NCBI GenBank assembly: GCA_028829895.1
Contig: CM054178.1
Coordinates: forward strand, 88,284,058 to 88,348,057
Direction of reading: 5' to 3'
Length of the DNA stretch: 64,000 nt
Origin: Sinotaia quadrata
Taxonomy: Eukaryota > Mollusca > Gastropoda > Architaenioglossa > Viviparidae
Position numbers and translations under genes: made by a program. The notes beneath the pieces were generated by a model that made no database searches, was not told the DNA's origin, and worked only from the letters and a program-made list of their open reading frames with translations. This document shows positions 33,124-44,105 of the stretch, in pieces. The first letter of the stretch is position 1; every line of letters starts with the position of its first letter.

Positions 33124-33739
33124 TAACATTTGCTGCAAAATATGGCAATGGCACATCGGAAGATCTTTTAGTCACTCATCATTCAATCAGTGTAATTAAT
33201 CTTTATAAATAAATGTGCTCTGATTAAATTTTGAATCAGTATAATAAAATAATAAATAAATAATAATAATAGCTCGAAAACTTCAAAACTAAATAGTGCT
33301 AACAATATACATTAATACATTTCCAATAATTAATCATCTACACACGGTGGAGAGCAAGCGAGATCGGTGAACTACACAGGAAAAAAATAAACATAAAACT
33401 TTACATATACTTTCCCTATCACTGTCACAGATGTACATTAAACTTTACATGCACATCCCTATCACTGTCACAGATGTACATAAACTAGGTATCTCGAGAA
33501 AAGGAACGTAGGAAAGATCTATTGAAGGAGAGGTCACAAACCTTGGCGAATAAGTGTGGGGCAACAGCACGGATGGGCCACTAACAGAAGTAATAAACTT
33601 CAGTGGAGTATATAAACTACCGTAAACAGATAAAAAAAACAACATAGGAGACAGAAAACTTTAGTAAGACCTGACCATTACCAATAAGCGCTACAAGTCG
33701 ATGAAACATCAATTGTCAGCCAGTCCAACAAACAGATGG
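33122..33739. other. Intron sequence with a short local duplication
   Basis: CCCTATCACTGTCACAGATG occurs at about 33413 and 33448 with similar flanks. Otherwise nothing recognised. Confidence 0.5.
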
Positions 33740-33952
33740 CTGAGAGATGGTTTAAAAAAGACACCAACGCGTCAGTCAACAAACATATGGCCTTGAGAGA
33801 TAGGTTTGAAAACAAAACAGTCAACTAGCAGATGGCTAAGAGATTGGTTTAAAAACATCAACAAACCAGTCAACAAATAGATGGCTGAGAGGTACAGGAT
33901 TAAAAGCCAGCAACAAATGGCTGAGAGATACAGGTTTAAAAGCCAGCAACAG
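33740..33952. repeat. ~40-bp degenerate tandem repeat
   Basis: Units around AGATGGCTGAGAGATAGG...TTTAAAA, about five copies. Confidence 0.85.
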
Positions 33953-34180
33953 AGCAATATTTAAAACATTCTTGATTACCTGATGCCTAAGCAGCATACA
34001 AAACTGTTTACCTTACAAGAGAGCAATATTTAAATGCTCTTGATTACCTAATGCCTAAGCAACATACAGAACACCCTGTTCACGTAACAACAGAGCAATA
34101 TTTAAACGTTCTTGATTACCTAATGCCTAAACAACATACAGAACACCCTGTTTACGTAACAACAGAGCTATATTCCAAAC
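33953..34180. repeat. ~70-bp tandem repeat, 3-4 copies
   Basis: GAGCAATATTTAAA...TTCTTGATTACC starts near 33953, 34021 and 34093. Confidence 0.9.
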
Positions 34181-34824
34181 ATTCTTGTCTATTTCATTCT
34201 GACCATCTGTCCATATTTCCAAAGTGCCATCTATCTTTGTCAATATTTTGTAGAAAGCAGTTTGGACGGATAGCGGGGAGCAAAAGTGACTGCTTTTATT
34301 AGATTTACTAACGCTTTAATTCTTTTACTTCTAAATATAGTACCTCACTTTCTGCTTTCGTGTCCGCCCAAGGGACCTAACTCAATTTCATTTTTTTCTG
34401 AAGAATTGTTTGATCATTCTATAACAAAAGAAGGACTAATTTTCATTAGAAATAGGACAGCATCTACATTCTTTGTATTTTCATACACATAGACTAATAT
34501 TTATTTAAGTTTACATTTTAACAACAAGAAATGTTTAAAGTTAGATTTATAATTAGTGGCGGGCGTACATCAGTCAGGTGAAACAATCGAGGCACAACTG
34601 GACAATTACTGTATGAGCTAAAAAGTTAAACCTAGTGATTTTAACATTGAATTCTCATTTTATGGATATGCACAGCCAGGGCACAGACCTCATAGGAGTC
34701 TTCTTTTCACAGTGTATGCTTTGACGAAATATAAAGAAATCAATGCATCAATAGCGTAACTTCAAATACTGGGCCCCCTCTGCAAAAAAAATCTAAAATG
34801 CCCACCATCGCCTCTATCTATTTT

Positions 34825-34826
<2 letters not shown>
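34181..34826. other. Intron sequence, no feature recognised
   Basis: Unique AT-rich sequence; the open frame at 34286-34492 has no domain. Confidence 0.5.

Positions 34827-34903
<77 letters not shown>
34827..34903. repeat. (CA)n microsatellite
   Basis: About 38 CA units, one of the longest pure tracts in the window. Confidence 0.95.
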
Positions 34904-34904
<1 letters not shown>

Positions 34905-35739
34905 TTGATCGTGTGTATATATTATTCAAATTTCAAGTACTATTTATTTCCAAGGAACAAATATTGGGTCTCTTCTGTTGAAAGCCAAGAACGGCACTTA
35001 GTGCAGGGCATTAGTTACGTCACTGAACGGTATATAGCTTAGTATAGTATATCATTATTATTTCTACATCGCACACCCGTCAATACATTACACTGACATG
35101 AGAGTAATAAATAAGGTTGCTGTCGAGATTTTGACACGTTTATAAGTAATATTTATATTACTTTCACGTCACTAGAATCACTTATATTCTTAATTTACTT
35201 TCATAAAACAGCTATCATTAAGACCTTGACTACAACTTAAAAAAGTGCTCTCTTATAAAATCATCTGCTCATAGTTTAAAATACGATATAAACATGACAA
35301 GAACCTTTCAAATGTTATCGCTTGAAATTATCTGCTCTTACTGCTCTTAGTGTAAGCTAAAACATGATCGTGATTACTGCCTTTGAGTGTTCTCTCATAA
35401 AATTACCTGCCCTTAATTAAAATGCAATATGTCTTCTCTTAGTGTAACTGCAATATAGTTGTGTCTAGATTGTTTTTCTTTATCATCTCATAGTAGTTAT
35501 CTGACCTAAGTATAAAATAAAATATGATCCTGATTGCGACATTTTACACGTTTTCTTATGGAATTATCTGCTCTTAGATCAAAATTAAATGCGATCGTAA
35601 TTACAGCCTGGTATCAGTATACAAGAAAAGCTACAGCTGTGTGTAATCTTCTGATGTCGGTAACAATTTCCAGAAGGCTCATTTTGCTAATAACCTTTTG
35701 TATGACAACACAAAACTTTTGAACATAAAACAAAATATT
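34904..35739. repeat. Intron sequence with a degenerate ~65-bp tandem array
   Basis: From about 35220 to 35600, blocks with ATTATCTGCTCTTAG and AAAATATGATCxTGATT recur at irregular 60-70-bp steps. The part left of 35220 is unique. Confidence 0.6.
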
Positions 35740-36200
35740 TCCTTGTAACATAATATGGCACAACTCCTTATAACGTATTATGGCACAACACCTAAAACTG
35801 TGTATGGCAAAAAGAACATCTTGTAGCATATATAAATTTTGTAAGCATATGGCAAAACATTTCATAATGTACTAATCAAAACGCCCTATAACGTACATGG
35901 CACAACACCGTATATCGTAATATGGCACAGCTCCTCGTAACGCATATGGCACATCTTGTGACATATTATACACAACATTTTGTAAGTATATGGCACAACA
36001 TTTCATATTGTACTAATCACAACGCCCTGTAACGTGTATGGCACAACACCTTATGTCGTAGTATGGCACAGCTCCTCGTAACGCATATGGCACAACACCT
36101 TGTAATGTATATAGCACAGCATATTGTAAAGTATATGGCATCATTTGTAACGTATATGGCAAAACACTTTGTAACGCACTATGGCACAACTCCTCACGTT
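35740..36200. repeat. ~24-bp-based tandem repeat
   Basis: TATATGGCACAACACCTTGTAACG-type units, many copies, with some units missing parts. Confidence 0.88.
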
Positions 36201-36829
36201 TTTGGCGCGATAACTTCGGATGTCCAGTAGTCGTTTCACAGCTGTACGCAAACTGAATTCGACGGTTGAACTGTACAGTCCGTTGAAATTCCTGATTTCA
36301 AAGTATATTGATGTGAGAAATTCTAAATAAAGATTTGATAATACTTAAAATGGAAAGTTAATAAGAATTATAACCAGTTAGAAAGCAGTAACCGTAACGA
36401 CTGGACTAGTTTGCCGTCAATATAATGGAGACAAGTATACGGTTATATTATTATATTTTTTTTTGGGGGGGGGAGGGGTTGGGTTGGTCAAACAATAGAA
36501 TGAAACTTTTCAGTAATCTTTACACAATTTGGCGATGTATTTTTTTTCCAGTTAAAAAATTAAACTATGTCGTGTATGATAGTTCAAGAAATAATCTTTT
36601 AAAAAATGCAATTTCATTGAAATGATTAGTATATAAATAAACTTACGATAAAGTCTCACAATTTAACTAAGTATGACAGAATTAAAGACAAAGCAGTATT
36701 CAGAAGAGATGTGTATGTATGCGTGTGGGAGTGTGTACATAGAAGTGTATCCAAGATAAAAACATATTTTGTTGAGTGTTTCGCTTATGAGAGAAATTAG
36801 AAATTCAAATATTTATTTTAATATTAATC
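36201..36829. other. Intron sequence with a G-rich run
   Basis: G9-A-G4-TT-G3 at about 36464-36483 is a possible G-quadruplex on the plus strand. Nothing else recognised. Confidence 0.5.
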
Positions 36830-36970
36830 TTTTGTCTTTTACTGATATATATATATATATATAGTATGTATAGTTCATGTACATTATTTATTGTATTAAT
36901 CCTTTGTCTTTTATTGATATATATATATAGTGTGTATGTATAGTGCATGTACATTATTTATTGTAGTGCA
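36830..36970. repeat. ~70-bp duplication with internal (TA)n
   Basis: AATCTTTTGTCTTTTACTGA...GTACATTATTTATTGTA occurs twice; the TA tracts differ in length. Confidence 0.88.
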
Positions 36971-37024
36971 ACTTTCATGCAGTAAATTATAAATACCTAA
37001 ATACTTTTCATACAATTAAAAATT

Positions 37025-37200
37025 AAGTCAATAATTATATACATGAAATTATATAAGAATCAATCTAGCACTACAATTAAAAATTTAAGTCAATAATTAT
37101 GTACATAGAAATATATGAAAGTCAAACTATCTCTATAATTAAAAACTTAAGTCAATAATTATAGACATAGAAATATATAAAAGTCAACCTATAACTACAA
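37025..37200. repeat. ~60-bp tandem repeat, 3 copies
   Basis: ATTAAAAATTTAAGTCAATAATTAT...ACATAGAAATATATAA units. Confidence 0.85.
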
Positions 37201-37309
37201 GTAAATTAATTTGTTCTACTGGCATGATTTACTTTTAAGAATGATATGAAATTGAAAGCAAACTATGTCTTATGATGCATTCCTATTCACACAAGACTAA
37301 AATATAAGT

Positions 37310-37670
37310 ATTACGCTAGTAAAATGAAATCAGTAGAGATTAAGTATGCACGTGCTAAAAATAATGAAATCATTAAGTAATAAGTAATAATGAAATCAAT
37401 TAAAATATATATACTCATTCTAATAATAATTAAATCAGTAGAGATAAAGCGCACATCTGCTAATAATAATGAAATATGTAGAGATAAAGCATACACATGT
37501 AATAATAATTAAATCAGTAGAGATAAAGCACACACATGTAATAATAATGAAATATGTAGAGATAAAGCATACACATGCTAATAATACAGAAATCTCTAGA
37601 GATAAAGTATACAAATGCCAACAATAATGAAATATGTAGATATATGTATAATTCTAACGAAATCAGTGGA
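37310..37670. repeat. ~38-bp tandem repeat, about 9 copies
   Basis: TAATAATGAAATCAGTAGAG plus ATAAAGCACACACATG; the array ends 130 bp before the TM7 exon. Confidence 0.9.
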
Positions 37671-37800
37671 GAGAAGGTAGATCCTATTTTCTCGAATATT
37701 TATTTCCCTCATAAGTTGTTCAAGTAACAATTTGCTTTTCTTCTACACCGGGTTCTGTCGTCCATCCCTCTATGACAAAATATATTCCCTTTCTCTACAG

Positions 37801-38058
37801 GTGATGTTCTCTTGTTTGCCTTACATCCAGTCGTGCATCAACCCTATCATCTACGTACTCATGTCGAAGAAAATTCGGGACTCCATCTTCTCCCTCCCTG
37901 GCGTTAGTTGCGTCATATCCCGTTGCACGCGACACCACGTCAAGAACTCACCAACCCACGAGCTGATCGCAGCCAATCATAGCGTGGCTGTGACGGACTT
38001 GAAAACGTCACTGGAGACCGTAAGAAGCTACGGCGCAAGCGACCTCACAGATGTATGA
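37801..38058 (+). CDS. GPCR terminal exon: TM7 and cytoplasmic tail
   Basis: Starts in phase 0 after TTTCTCTACAG and ends at TGA (38056-38058), 85 residues. It encodes VMFSCLPYIQSCINPIIY, TM7 with the NPxxY motif (NPIIY), then helix 8 (MSKKIRDSIF). Two Cys in the proximal tail are plausible palmitoylation sites. A hydrophilic tail ends LTDV, which fits a class I PDZ-binding C-terminus (T at -2, V at 0). The open frame extends upstream to 37732, but that part is intron. TM7 resembles CCK-like and other peptide receptors; the ligand cannot be told from this fragment. Confidence 0.9.
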   Translation: MMFSCLPYIQSCINPIIYVLMSKKIRDSIFSLPGVSCVISRCTRHHVKNSPTHELIAANHSVAVTDLKTSLETVRSYGASDLTDV

Positions 38059-38640
38059 ACTGGTAGTGATAAAGACAGTAATGAATGCCTCAAACTGGGT
38101 ATGAAACGAGTATATAATCATGTAATTAGAATCATGATCTTACTGTTTTCCGTTAAAGAAGAGATGGGGAAAGAATGTCAACGCGACTCCAGGAATAATT
38201 TTAACCTATTACTTTGTGTGATTAGAAGCACAGTGCAGTTTCAAGCATTGACTAGTCACAGACGCACAAACAAGCACACACTAGCGATCATCCTCCAGAC
38301 TAGTATATATATATATATATATAAAATCGCGCGCATACACGCACACACGAACACTCACGTACAGCCAACGCAATTAAGTACAAACGCTCGCACACGTACA
38401 CACAACTCATCATATCATCTACATTGTGAATAACACACACAGAATAACATCCAATACACTCACTCGTAAGTGTTCACGCACCCACACACAGCAAAGCATA
38501 CCACACACATAAACTACATTTGCAGCAGCAACAACAATACACACACGCGCACACACAATTTTTATTTTGGACGAATAAACATTCCCTAAAACTAAAACAG
38601 ATATTTTTTTAAAGAAACAACGAAGGTGAAAGAAAACAGA
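38059..38640 (+). other. Probable 3' UTR of the GPCR gene
   Basis: Follows the stop codon. It contains (TA)n at 38301-38323, CA-rich stretches and AATAAA at 38574-38579, a possible poly(A) signal. The true end is not determinable; the frame at 38101-38433 is a chance one. Confidence 0.4.
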
Positions 38641-39833
38641 AGGCAAAATAACTCAATACATTTGTTAATTCATTCCAAGTTATTTAAACGTAGGAAAATT
38701 GTCTTTTAAGTTCTTCCTACCACTGAAAATACACGGTGACTAATGATGGCCTGGGCTATACTTCCTGAGAATAGATAACTATTGAAATCTGTTTAATCTC
38801 CCTTGGAGCGAAGCAAGATAAAAATTTTAAAGAAGACAATATGACAGATTAATCAGCAGTTGTGATGCAACATGAGACAATGTTTTGTTCGATATATTGT
38901 GAAACAGAAATTTCCTCTCACTTGTATGACTTTAAGCTTCTTTTTTTCTCCACCCCCATTTAACAAAATAATGGAAAATTCGCATCTAAACTGAAATTGC
39001 ACGTATTTGTCGATATTGTTTTTAATATTTAGAATTGTGACTTTTGAAGTCCAAATGCGCAGTACACAGTCTGCCTCATGTACGATGACAAGTATAATGA
39101 TATACATACACATACATTTCCGTGTGAGGGCATTTCTGTATTTGAATGGATGGAAACCTTGTAATATGTTTTTAACGAATATATTTGTGCAATGTGTTAC
39201 TTGTATATATAGATAGGGAATCTGGACATGTTTACAATTTACACATGTGCACATGTGCATATCAGTTTGTATGCATTCGGTTGTGGATATATATATAATC
39301 ACAGCATTGTAATATATAATACACTACTTACATATACACTTAGTAATCATCAAAACATGTATAATCTTAAAATCTTAAATTAAAAATTAAAAATTATAAG
39401 GAAAAGCCTCAAAATGCACTCCTTTATAATGCTTAATAAACATTATCAGTAGTTAGATAGTTAGAGTACAATAGAGTGCCTATATGACAACCATATAATA
39501 TTTTGCTACACAATTACAACCCTTTAGAATACATACCACTAGTTTATTATAAAGATCATTCACTTTAATTATTTTCATTACACAATAATAATCATTTATG
39601 AGTACAATAAATGCAAAAAGTAATATATCAAAAATAGTATATTACATTTTGCATGTTGCAAATCTCTGCTATATCAAAATAAATTTGTAATCGAATTATA
39701 TTGATTATCAACAATTATACGCAATATTATAATGTTATACTCTTCATGATAAGGCATATATAACAGTCGAATAAAATATTTTCATGTACTCTACTACTGA
39801 TATTTACAATTAAACTGTACAATTAATGGATTT
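38641..39833. other. Intergenic sequence, no feature recognised
   Basis: AT-rich unique sequence. The minus-strand frame at 38853-39302 has no domain. Confidence 0.5.
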
Positions 39834-39941
39834 GTGTCAGTACTAGCCAGCTCTAAACACATCCATTATAAAAGTTATAATACACCTGTGTCAGTACTAG
39901 CCAGCTCTAAACACATCCATTATAAAAGTTATAATACACTT
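39834..39941. repeat. 54-bp perfect duplication
   Basis: GTGTCAGTACTAGCCAGCTC and the following 34 bases occur twice in a row. Confidence 0.92.
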
Positions 39942-40099
39942 ACGTCGGTATGTACATACGTGAGGTGGGGGATTAAGAGGTAGAAAGATGCTGTGATAAT
40001 AAATCCCACACGTGTGCTGGTAGCCTCGCCACTGATGTCACAACAGCAGTTGTGCTCGTTTTGGAATCGAAAATTTTCGAATCCCTTTCATTTACTCAG

Positions 40100-40152
40100 T
40101 ATCCTTTTCATCACCATCATCACCACCACCACCATCATTATCATCATCACAA
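40100..40152. repeat. (CAT/CAC)n trinucleotide tract
   Basis: CATCACCATCATCACCACC-type run; source of a poly-His frame. Confidence 0.93.
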
Positions 40153-40329
40153 CCACTTCATCCGCAAACAAGCTCACACCTTTCATTGTAAACTACTACC
40201 CCTCCCCATTTCCAGACCCCATGCACTAAGTGAACTGTTTAATATGTTACTTTTTATTCGTGAGTATTGGGAATTTTTAGATAATATTTGACTTTACTTA
40301 TCGGTCAATAATGTGTACTGTATTTTCAG

Positions 40330-40666
40330 TGTGTAAAGAGCGATGTTCGTAAAAGTTGATGTTTTACACAAAAGGATTCACACTGGCTGCCTTTTCATTA
40401 AGAGCTCTGTTGGTAAAGGTCTCTCATATACAAAATGATTCACCTTTGCTGTTTGTCATTATGTAAGAATCGATATTCGTAAAGGTAGACTTTTTACGCT
40501 CTGTAATACGATGAATGCCTTTCTCTTCACAAGATGGTTCACATAGTACAATCAGTCGTCTGTTAATAATTATTTAATTTTAAATATAGGCTTACATTTC
40601 TTAAAGAGAATGATGTGTTCATTGTTAATCCTGGGATTGATTTGCAACTCAACATTCTATACTTTA
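40330..40666. repeat. Degenerate tandem repeats flanking the TIR element
   Basis: ~65-bp loose repeats with ATTCACxxTGGCTG and GTAAAGGT blocks. They end in a unit with GGGATTGATTTGCAACTCAA (40633-40652), which recurs just right of the element at 42716. Confidence 0.75.
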
Positions 40667-41116
40667 GGGGGTGGGTACTATAGTGTAAAAAAAAACAAAA
40701 AAACCCAATCAGGATTGTGAAAAGCCAAATTGATTTTTTCTGTTAACATTGACCTGATTATACACACAAGTGTACAAAAAGAGTCTAGTTAAGCAGTATT
40801 TTGTTCATGGTTGCCATGGAAACGGTTAAAATGACCCGAAAAACAATTAATTTCAAATCGCAGCTCCTCTTTATCTAATGATCACATAACAATACGGGTC
40901 TTTTCACTAGATTTATCATTATGAGATCTATAGCGATATGTTGATATATTTTTCACTTTATTAAAAAAATAATTTATATGTTTTATCACTAGAAATATTT
41001 TTTTAATTTGCCATCGTTATGGAAATAAACCGCTAAACAATTAATACATGATCATATACAACAACTCTGTGAACAAAACTTTGGAGACATACCTACAGGC
41101 AAGCATCATGCAAAAT

Positions 41117-41315
41117 TTCACAGCAATAGGTACATTTAGTACGGAGTTGATTCCCTTTTAGTGTGACAACACAACGTAAACTTTCACCGCAATAAGTAAA
41201 TTTAGTACGGAGTTGATTCCCTTTTAGTGTGACAACACAACGTAAACTTTCACCGCAATAAGTAAATTTAGTACGGAGTTGATTCCCTTTTAGTGGGACA
41301 ACGCAACGTAAAATC
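41117..41315. repeat. 66-bp tandem repeat, 3 copies, inside the transposon
   Basis: TTAGTACGGAGTTGATTCCC plus 46 bp at 66-bp steps (41141, 41207, 41273). The period is a multiple of three, hence the minus-strand frame at 41093-41497. A further duplication (AATATTCAATGTGTAG type) follows at 41380-41490. Confidence 0.9.
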
Positions 41316-41689
41316 CCAAGTTTGAGAAAAACGACAACAGAGGGAAAGATGTTGTACTTGCATGAACAGTCCGTGTCCAATGAGCAAATGTAAAATTCAA
41401 TGTGTAGAGTAGCATATAATGAAACCTGAACAGTCCGTTCCAATGAGAAAATATAATATTCAATGTGTAGTATATCGTATAATGAGACCAGGAACAAATT
41501 ATTAATGAGTTATAGAGTTTTCAAGCACTAGACTAGTGCATCTCACAAAATAATTGGGTGAGACTTTTCAAACTGTCAAACTGGTCTGAACATTATAATG
41601 TTCACACAACACACAGTAAAGAAAAAATGTCAGCCATGACTGTAGAGCACGATACTGAACAAACTATGTCTACACATTTACAATTATTA

Positions 41690-42540
41690 TCAGTTTTTAG
41701 AGCACCAGCTCCCTATGTAGGTCCTTCCCCTCTTTCCTGGTCTAGCACTGTCCTCTTCTATGTTAAGGTCATTTGTTTCCTGCGACGCCGGGCTTCAGCT
41801 GAACTGTATGCACCAGCCTTTACAATTCCACGTTCATTCATGTCAGAGAGAATTTTAACAGTGAAATGGCAGCATCTAGTTTTAGTTTATTAATATCAGA
41901 GTATTTTAAAAGTGAAATGGCAACATCTAGTTTTAGTTTATTAATATCAGAGTATTTTAAAAGTGAAATGGCAACATCTAGTTTTAGTTTATTCGTGTCA
42001 GAGAATTTTAACAGTGAAATGGCAACATCTAATTTTAGTTTATTCATAACTTCAATCATCTCATACGCTCCTTGGTTGAAAACAGATACTGCACGTGCAA
42101 CAGCTCCCCAATCCCCTTACACACTGCAATTCCATGAAGGATGTTTTGGGACATGGCATTGAAGCACTCAGTGCTGTTTTGAGTTCCACCATGAACCAGT
42201 CGTTTCAGATTTTCATCCGCCAGCGCCTGTAGATAGGAATCATCTGATGTACTACTTCAATGAAAATATATCTGGTCGCCTGATGGGATGGGATGGTGTC
42301 TCATCAGAGCCATTGCCCCCTTATAGTAGCACCAGCTGCCTGGACCATCAGGGCAATGTTGGTGTCATGACTCCTGATCAGTTGACATAGAATGCCTTAG
42401 TGTTGCCCATACAGCAGTCTTCAGCTTTGTCACATCAGGTTCTACGCGTAGTTCTAGGACTGAAGATCGGCCACTTCATACAGTTTGCATCCACATCATG
42501 GCTAAAATCTTTGGGTACCTTGTTTTAGAAGACGAATGAC
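41690..42540 (-). pseudogene. Broken mutsd/Mutator-like transposase
   Basis: Minus strand. HCPDGPGSWCYYK (42321-42358) and then GGTQNSTECFN (42155-42190) match the conserved HCP-G-SWC and G-TQN-NE-N motifs I know from Mutator-like transposase-domain proteins of invertebrates. After a frameshift, AVARAVSVFNQGAYEMIEVM (about 42047-42106) matches the family's A...FN.G region, and SDMNERGIVKAGAYSS with a basic AEARRRRKQ follows the internal repeats. Stops and frameshifts make it non-functional. The assignment rests on remembered motifs. Confidence 0.65.
41838..42043 (-). repeat. 51-bp (17-codon) tandem repeat within the transposase frame
   Basis: Four units of NKLKLDVAISLLKFSD-type peptide (51 bp each), in frame with transposase sequence on both sides: EMIEVM before and SDMNERGIV after. 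The unit is a piece of transposase coding sequence that has multiplied. Confidence 0.85.
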
Positions 42541-42683
42541 GTCATAAAAACTAAGATTTGTGTAAAACGGGTTGAGCTTATGCCTTAGGAGTGTTATAAA
42601 GTGAAAATCAACAAAAATTTAAAAGTTGAAATGGTACTCGAATTTTTGCTATTAATGCACTGTAGTACCCCCTCCCCCATTTA

Positions 42684-42850
42684 AAACGATATTTTCCTGT
42701 TAATGAAACCTTCTGGGATTGATTTGCAACTCAACATTCTATACTTAAAACGATATTTTTGTGTTAATGAATCATTCTGGGATTTATTCGCACTCAGTAG
42801 TCTATAGTTATAACGATATGTTATGTTTACTGTTAATGAGCTCTTATAGG
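42684..42850. repeat. ~60-65-bp tandem repeat into which the transposon inserted
   Basis: AAAACGATATTTT...TTAATGAAxCxTTCTGGGATT units, about three copies; the unit left of the transposon is at 40600-40666. Confidence 0.8.
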
Positions 42851-43670
42851 AAAATTAACTATCAATCACATTATTGCAGAATAAAGCCTAATAAACAGCT
42901 ATAAATCACACTTTTGCAGACTAAGTCCTACTAAGCTATCAATCACACTAATGCAGACTAGGGCCTAAAGAACAGCTATCAATCACACTATTGCAGACCA
43001 AAGCTAAATAGATAACAATCACACTATTGAGACCAAAGACGACTAAATAGATAACAATCACACTAGATTTGACTAAGGTGGACTAAATAGATAACATTCA
43101 CACTATTGAGACCAAAGACGACTAAATAGATAACATTCACACTAGTGCAGACTAAAGCTAAATAGATAACAATCACACTATTGAGACCAAAGACGACTAA
43201 ATAGATAACAATCACACTAGATTTGACTAAGGTGGACTAAATAGATAACATTCACACTATTGAGACCAAAGACGACTAAATAGATAACATTCACACTAGT
43301 GCAGACTAAAGCTAAATAGATAACAATCACACTATTGAGACCAAAGACGACTAAATAGATAACAATCACACTAGATTTGACTAAGGTGGACTAAATAGAT
43401 AACATTCACACTAGTGCAGACTAAAGCTAAATAGATAACAATCACACTATTGTGACCAAAGACGACTAAATAGATAACAATCACGTTAGTTTTGACTAAG
43501 GTCGGCTAAATAGATAACATTCACACTAGTTTTGACTAAGGTCGACTAAATAGATAACAATCACACTATTTTTTGACTAAGGTCGACTAAATAGATAACA
43601 TTCACACTAGTTTTGACTAAGGTCGACTAAATAGATAACAATCACACTATTTTTTACTAAGGTCGACTGA
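42851..43670. repeat. ~36-bp tandem repeat with higher-order units
   Basis: CTAAATAGATAACAATCACA plus a variable half (CTATTGAGACCAAAGACGA, CTAGATTTGACTAAGGTGGA or CTAGTGCAGACTAAAG). The variants follow in a fixed order that itself repeats, about 22 units in total. Confidence 0.92.
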
Positions 43671-43975
43671 AATGCCAATGGCCACACTCGTATCAGTCTA
43701 CCGTATAATCGTGACCCCGAGTTACAAAATGGTCTTGACATTTGATTATCGGACCTCTGACTTGGCACGAAATCGGCGAGACTTCCATTCTCCCCAGAAA
43801 TATTCAATAAAAGACCTTTCCCGTGAAGTGACATTAGCTCCATCTCTTTGTAGTTCCTTCGCATTATTGCTTCCTTGAACCAGCCAAGTAAAATCAAGGA
43901 CTGGCATTTACAACTGTGCAACAATCGATTTACCCAACAACAATAACAGCAACAGCAACAGCAAAACACTACGTT
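43671..43975. other. Unassigned sequence, possible transposon coding remnant
   Basis: Less AT-rich than its surroundings. The minus-strand frame 43607-43969 is open for 120 codons, but I recognise no domain and part of it lies in the tandem array. Confidence 0.25.
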
Positions 43976-44105
43976 GACAGATTTTAAATTTCACTTTCCC
44001 GTAATGTTCAAATAAAGAAAATATCACAATTAAACATCTATTAATTAAAATTCACTTACCCGTAACGATCAAATAAGGAAAATATCACAATTAAACATCT
44101 ATGCA
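43976..44105. repeat. ~62-bp duplication
   Basis: TTCACTTxCCCGTAA...GAAAATATCACAATTAAACATCTAT occurs twice in a row. Confidence 0.88.

Larger units (their letters stand above)
19337..37800 (+). other. GPCR intron of 18,464 bp packed with minisatellites
   Basis: Defined by GGG|GTCAGT at the left and TTTCTCTACAG| at the right, phase 0. It contains most of the arrays listed between 19.4 and 37.7 kb and a tRNA-like SINE. Confidence 0.75.
40667..42679 (-). mobile_element. Decayed TIR DNA transposon (~2.0 kb) with mutsd/Mutator-like transposase remnant
   Basis: The left end GGGGGTGGGTACTATAGTG (40667-40685) is inversely repeated at the right end, CACTGTAGTACCCCCTCCCC from 42658. TTTA stands on both sides (40663-40666 and 42680-42683), compatible with a 4-bp duplication, perhaps a worn TTAA. 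The element sits within a minisatellite whose unit is found on both flanks, so the empty site ACTTTAAAACG can be inferred from a neighbouring unit. Inside are a remnant transposase on the minus strand and two internal tandem arrays. The termini and TTAA-like target would suit Kolobok-type elements, while the protein motif recalls the Mutator-like (mutsd) domain. Superfamily not settled. Confidence 0.7.

Noticed and set aside
37732..37800. Start of the TM7-encoding frame at the upstream ATG
   Set aside because: The sequence up to TTTCTCTACAG is a pyrimidine-rich intron end, and the frame joins the TM6 exon in phase 0 at 37801.
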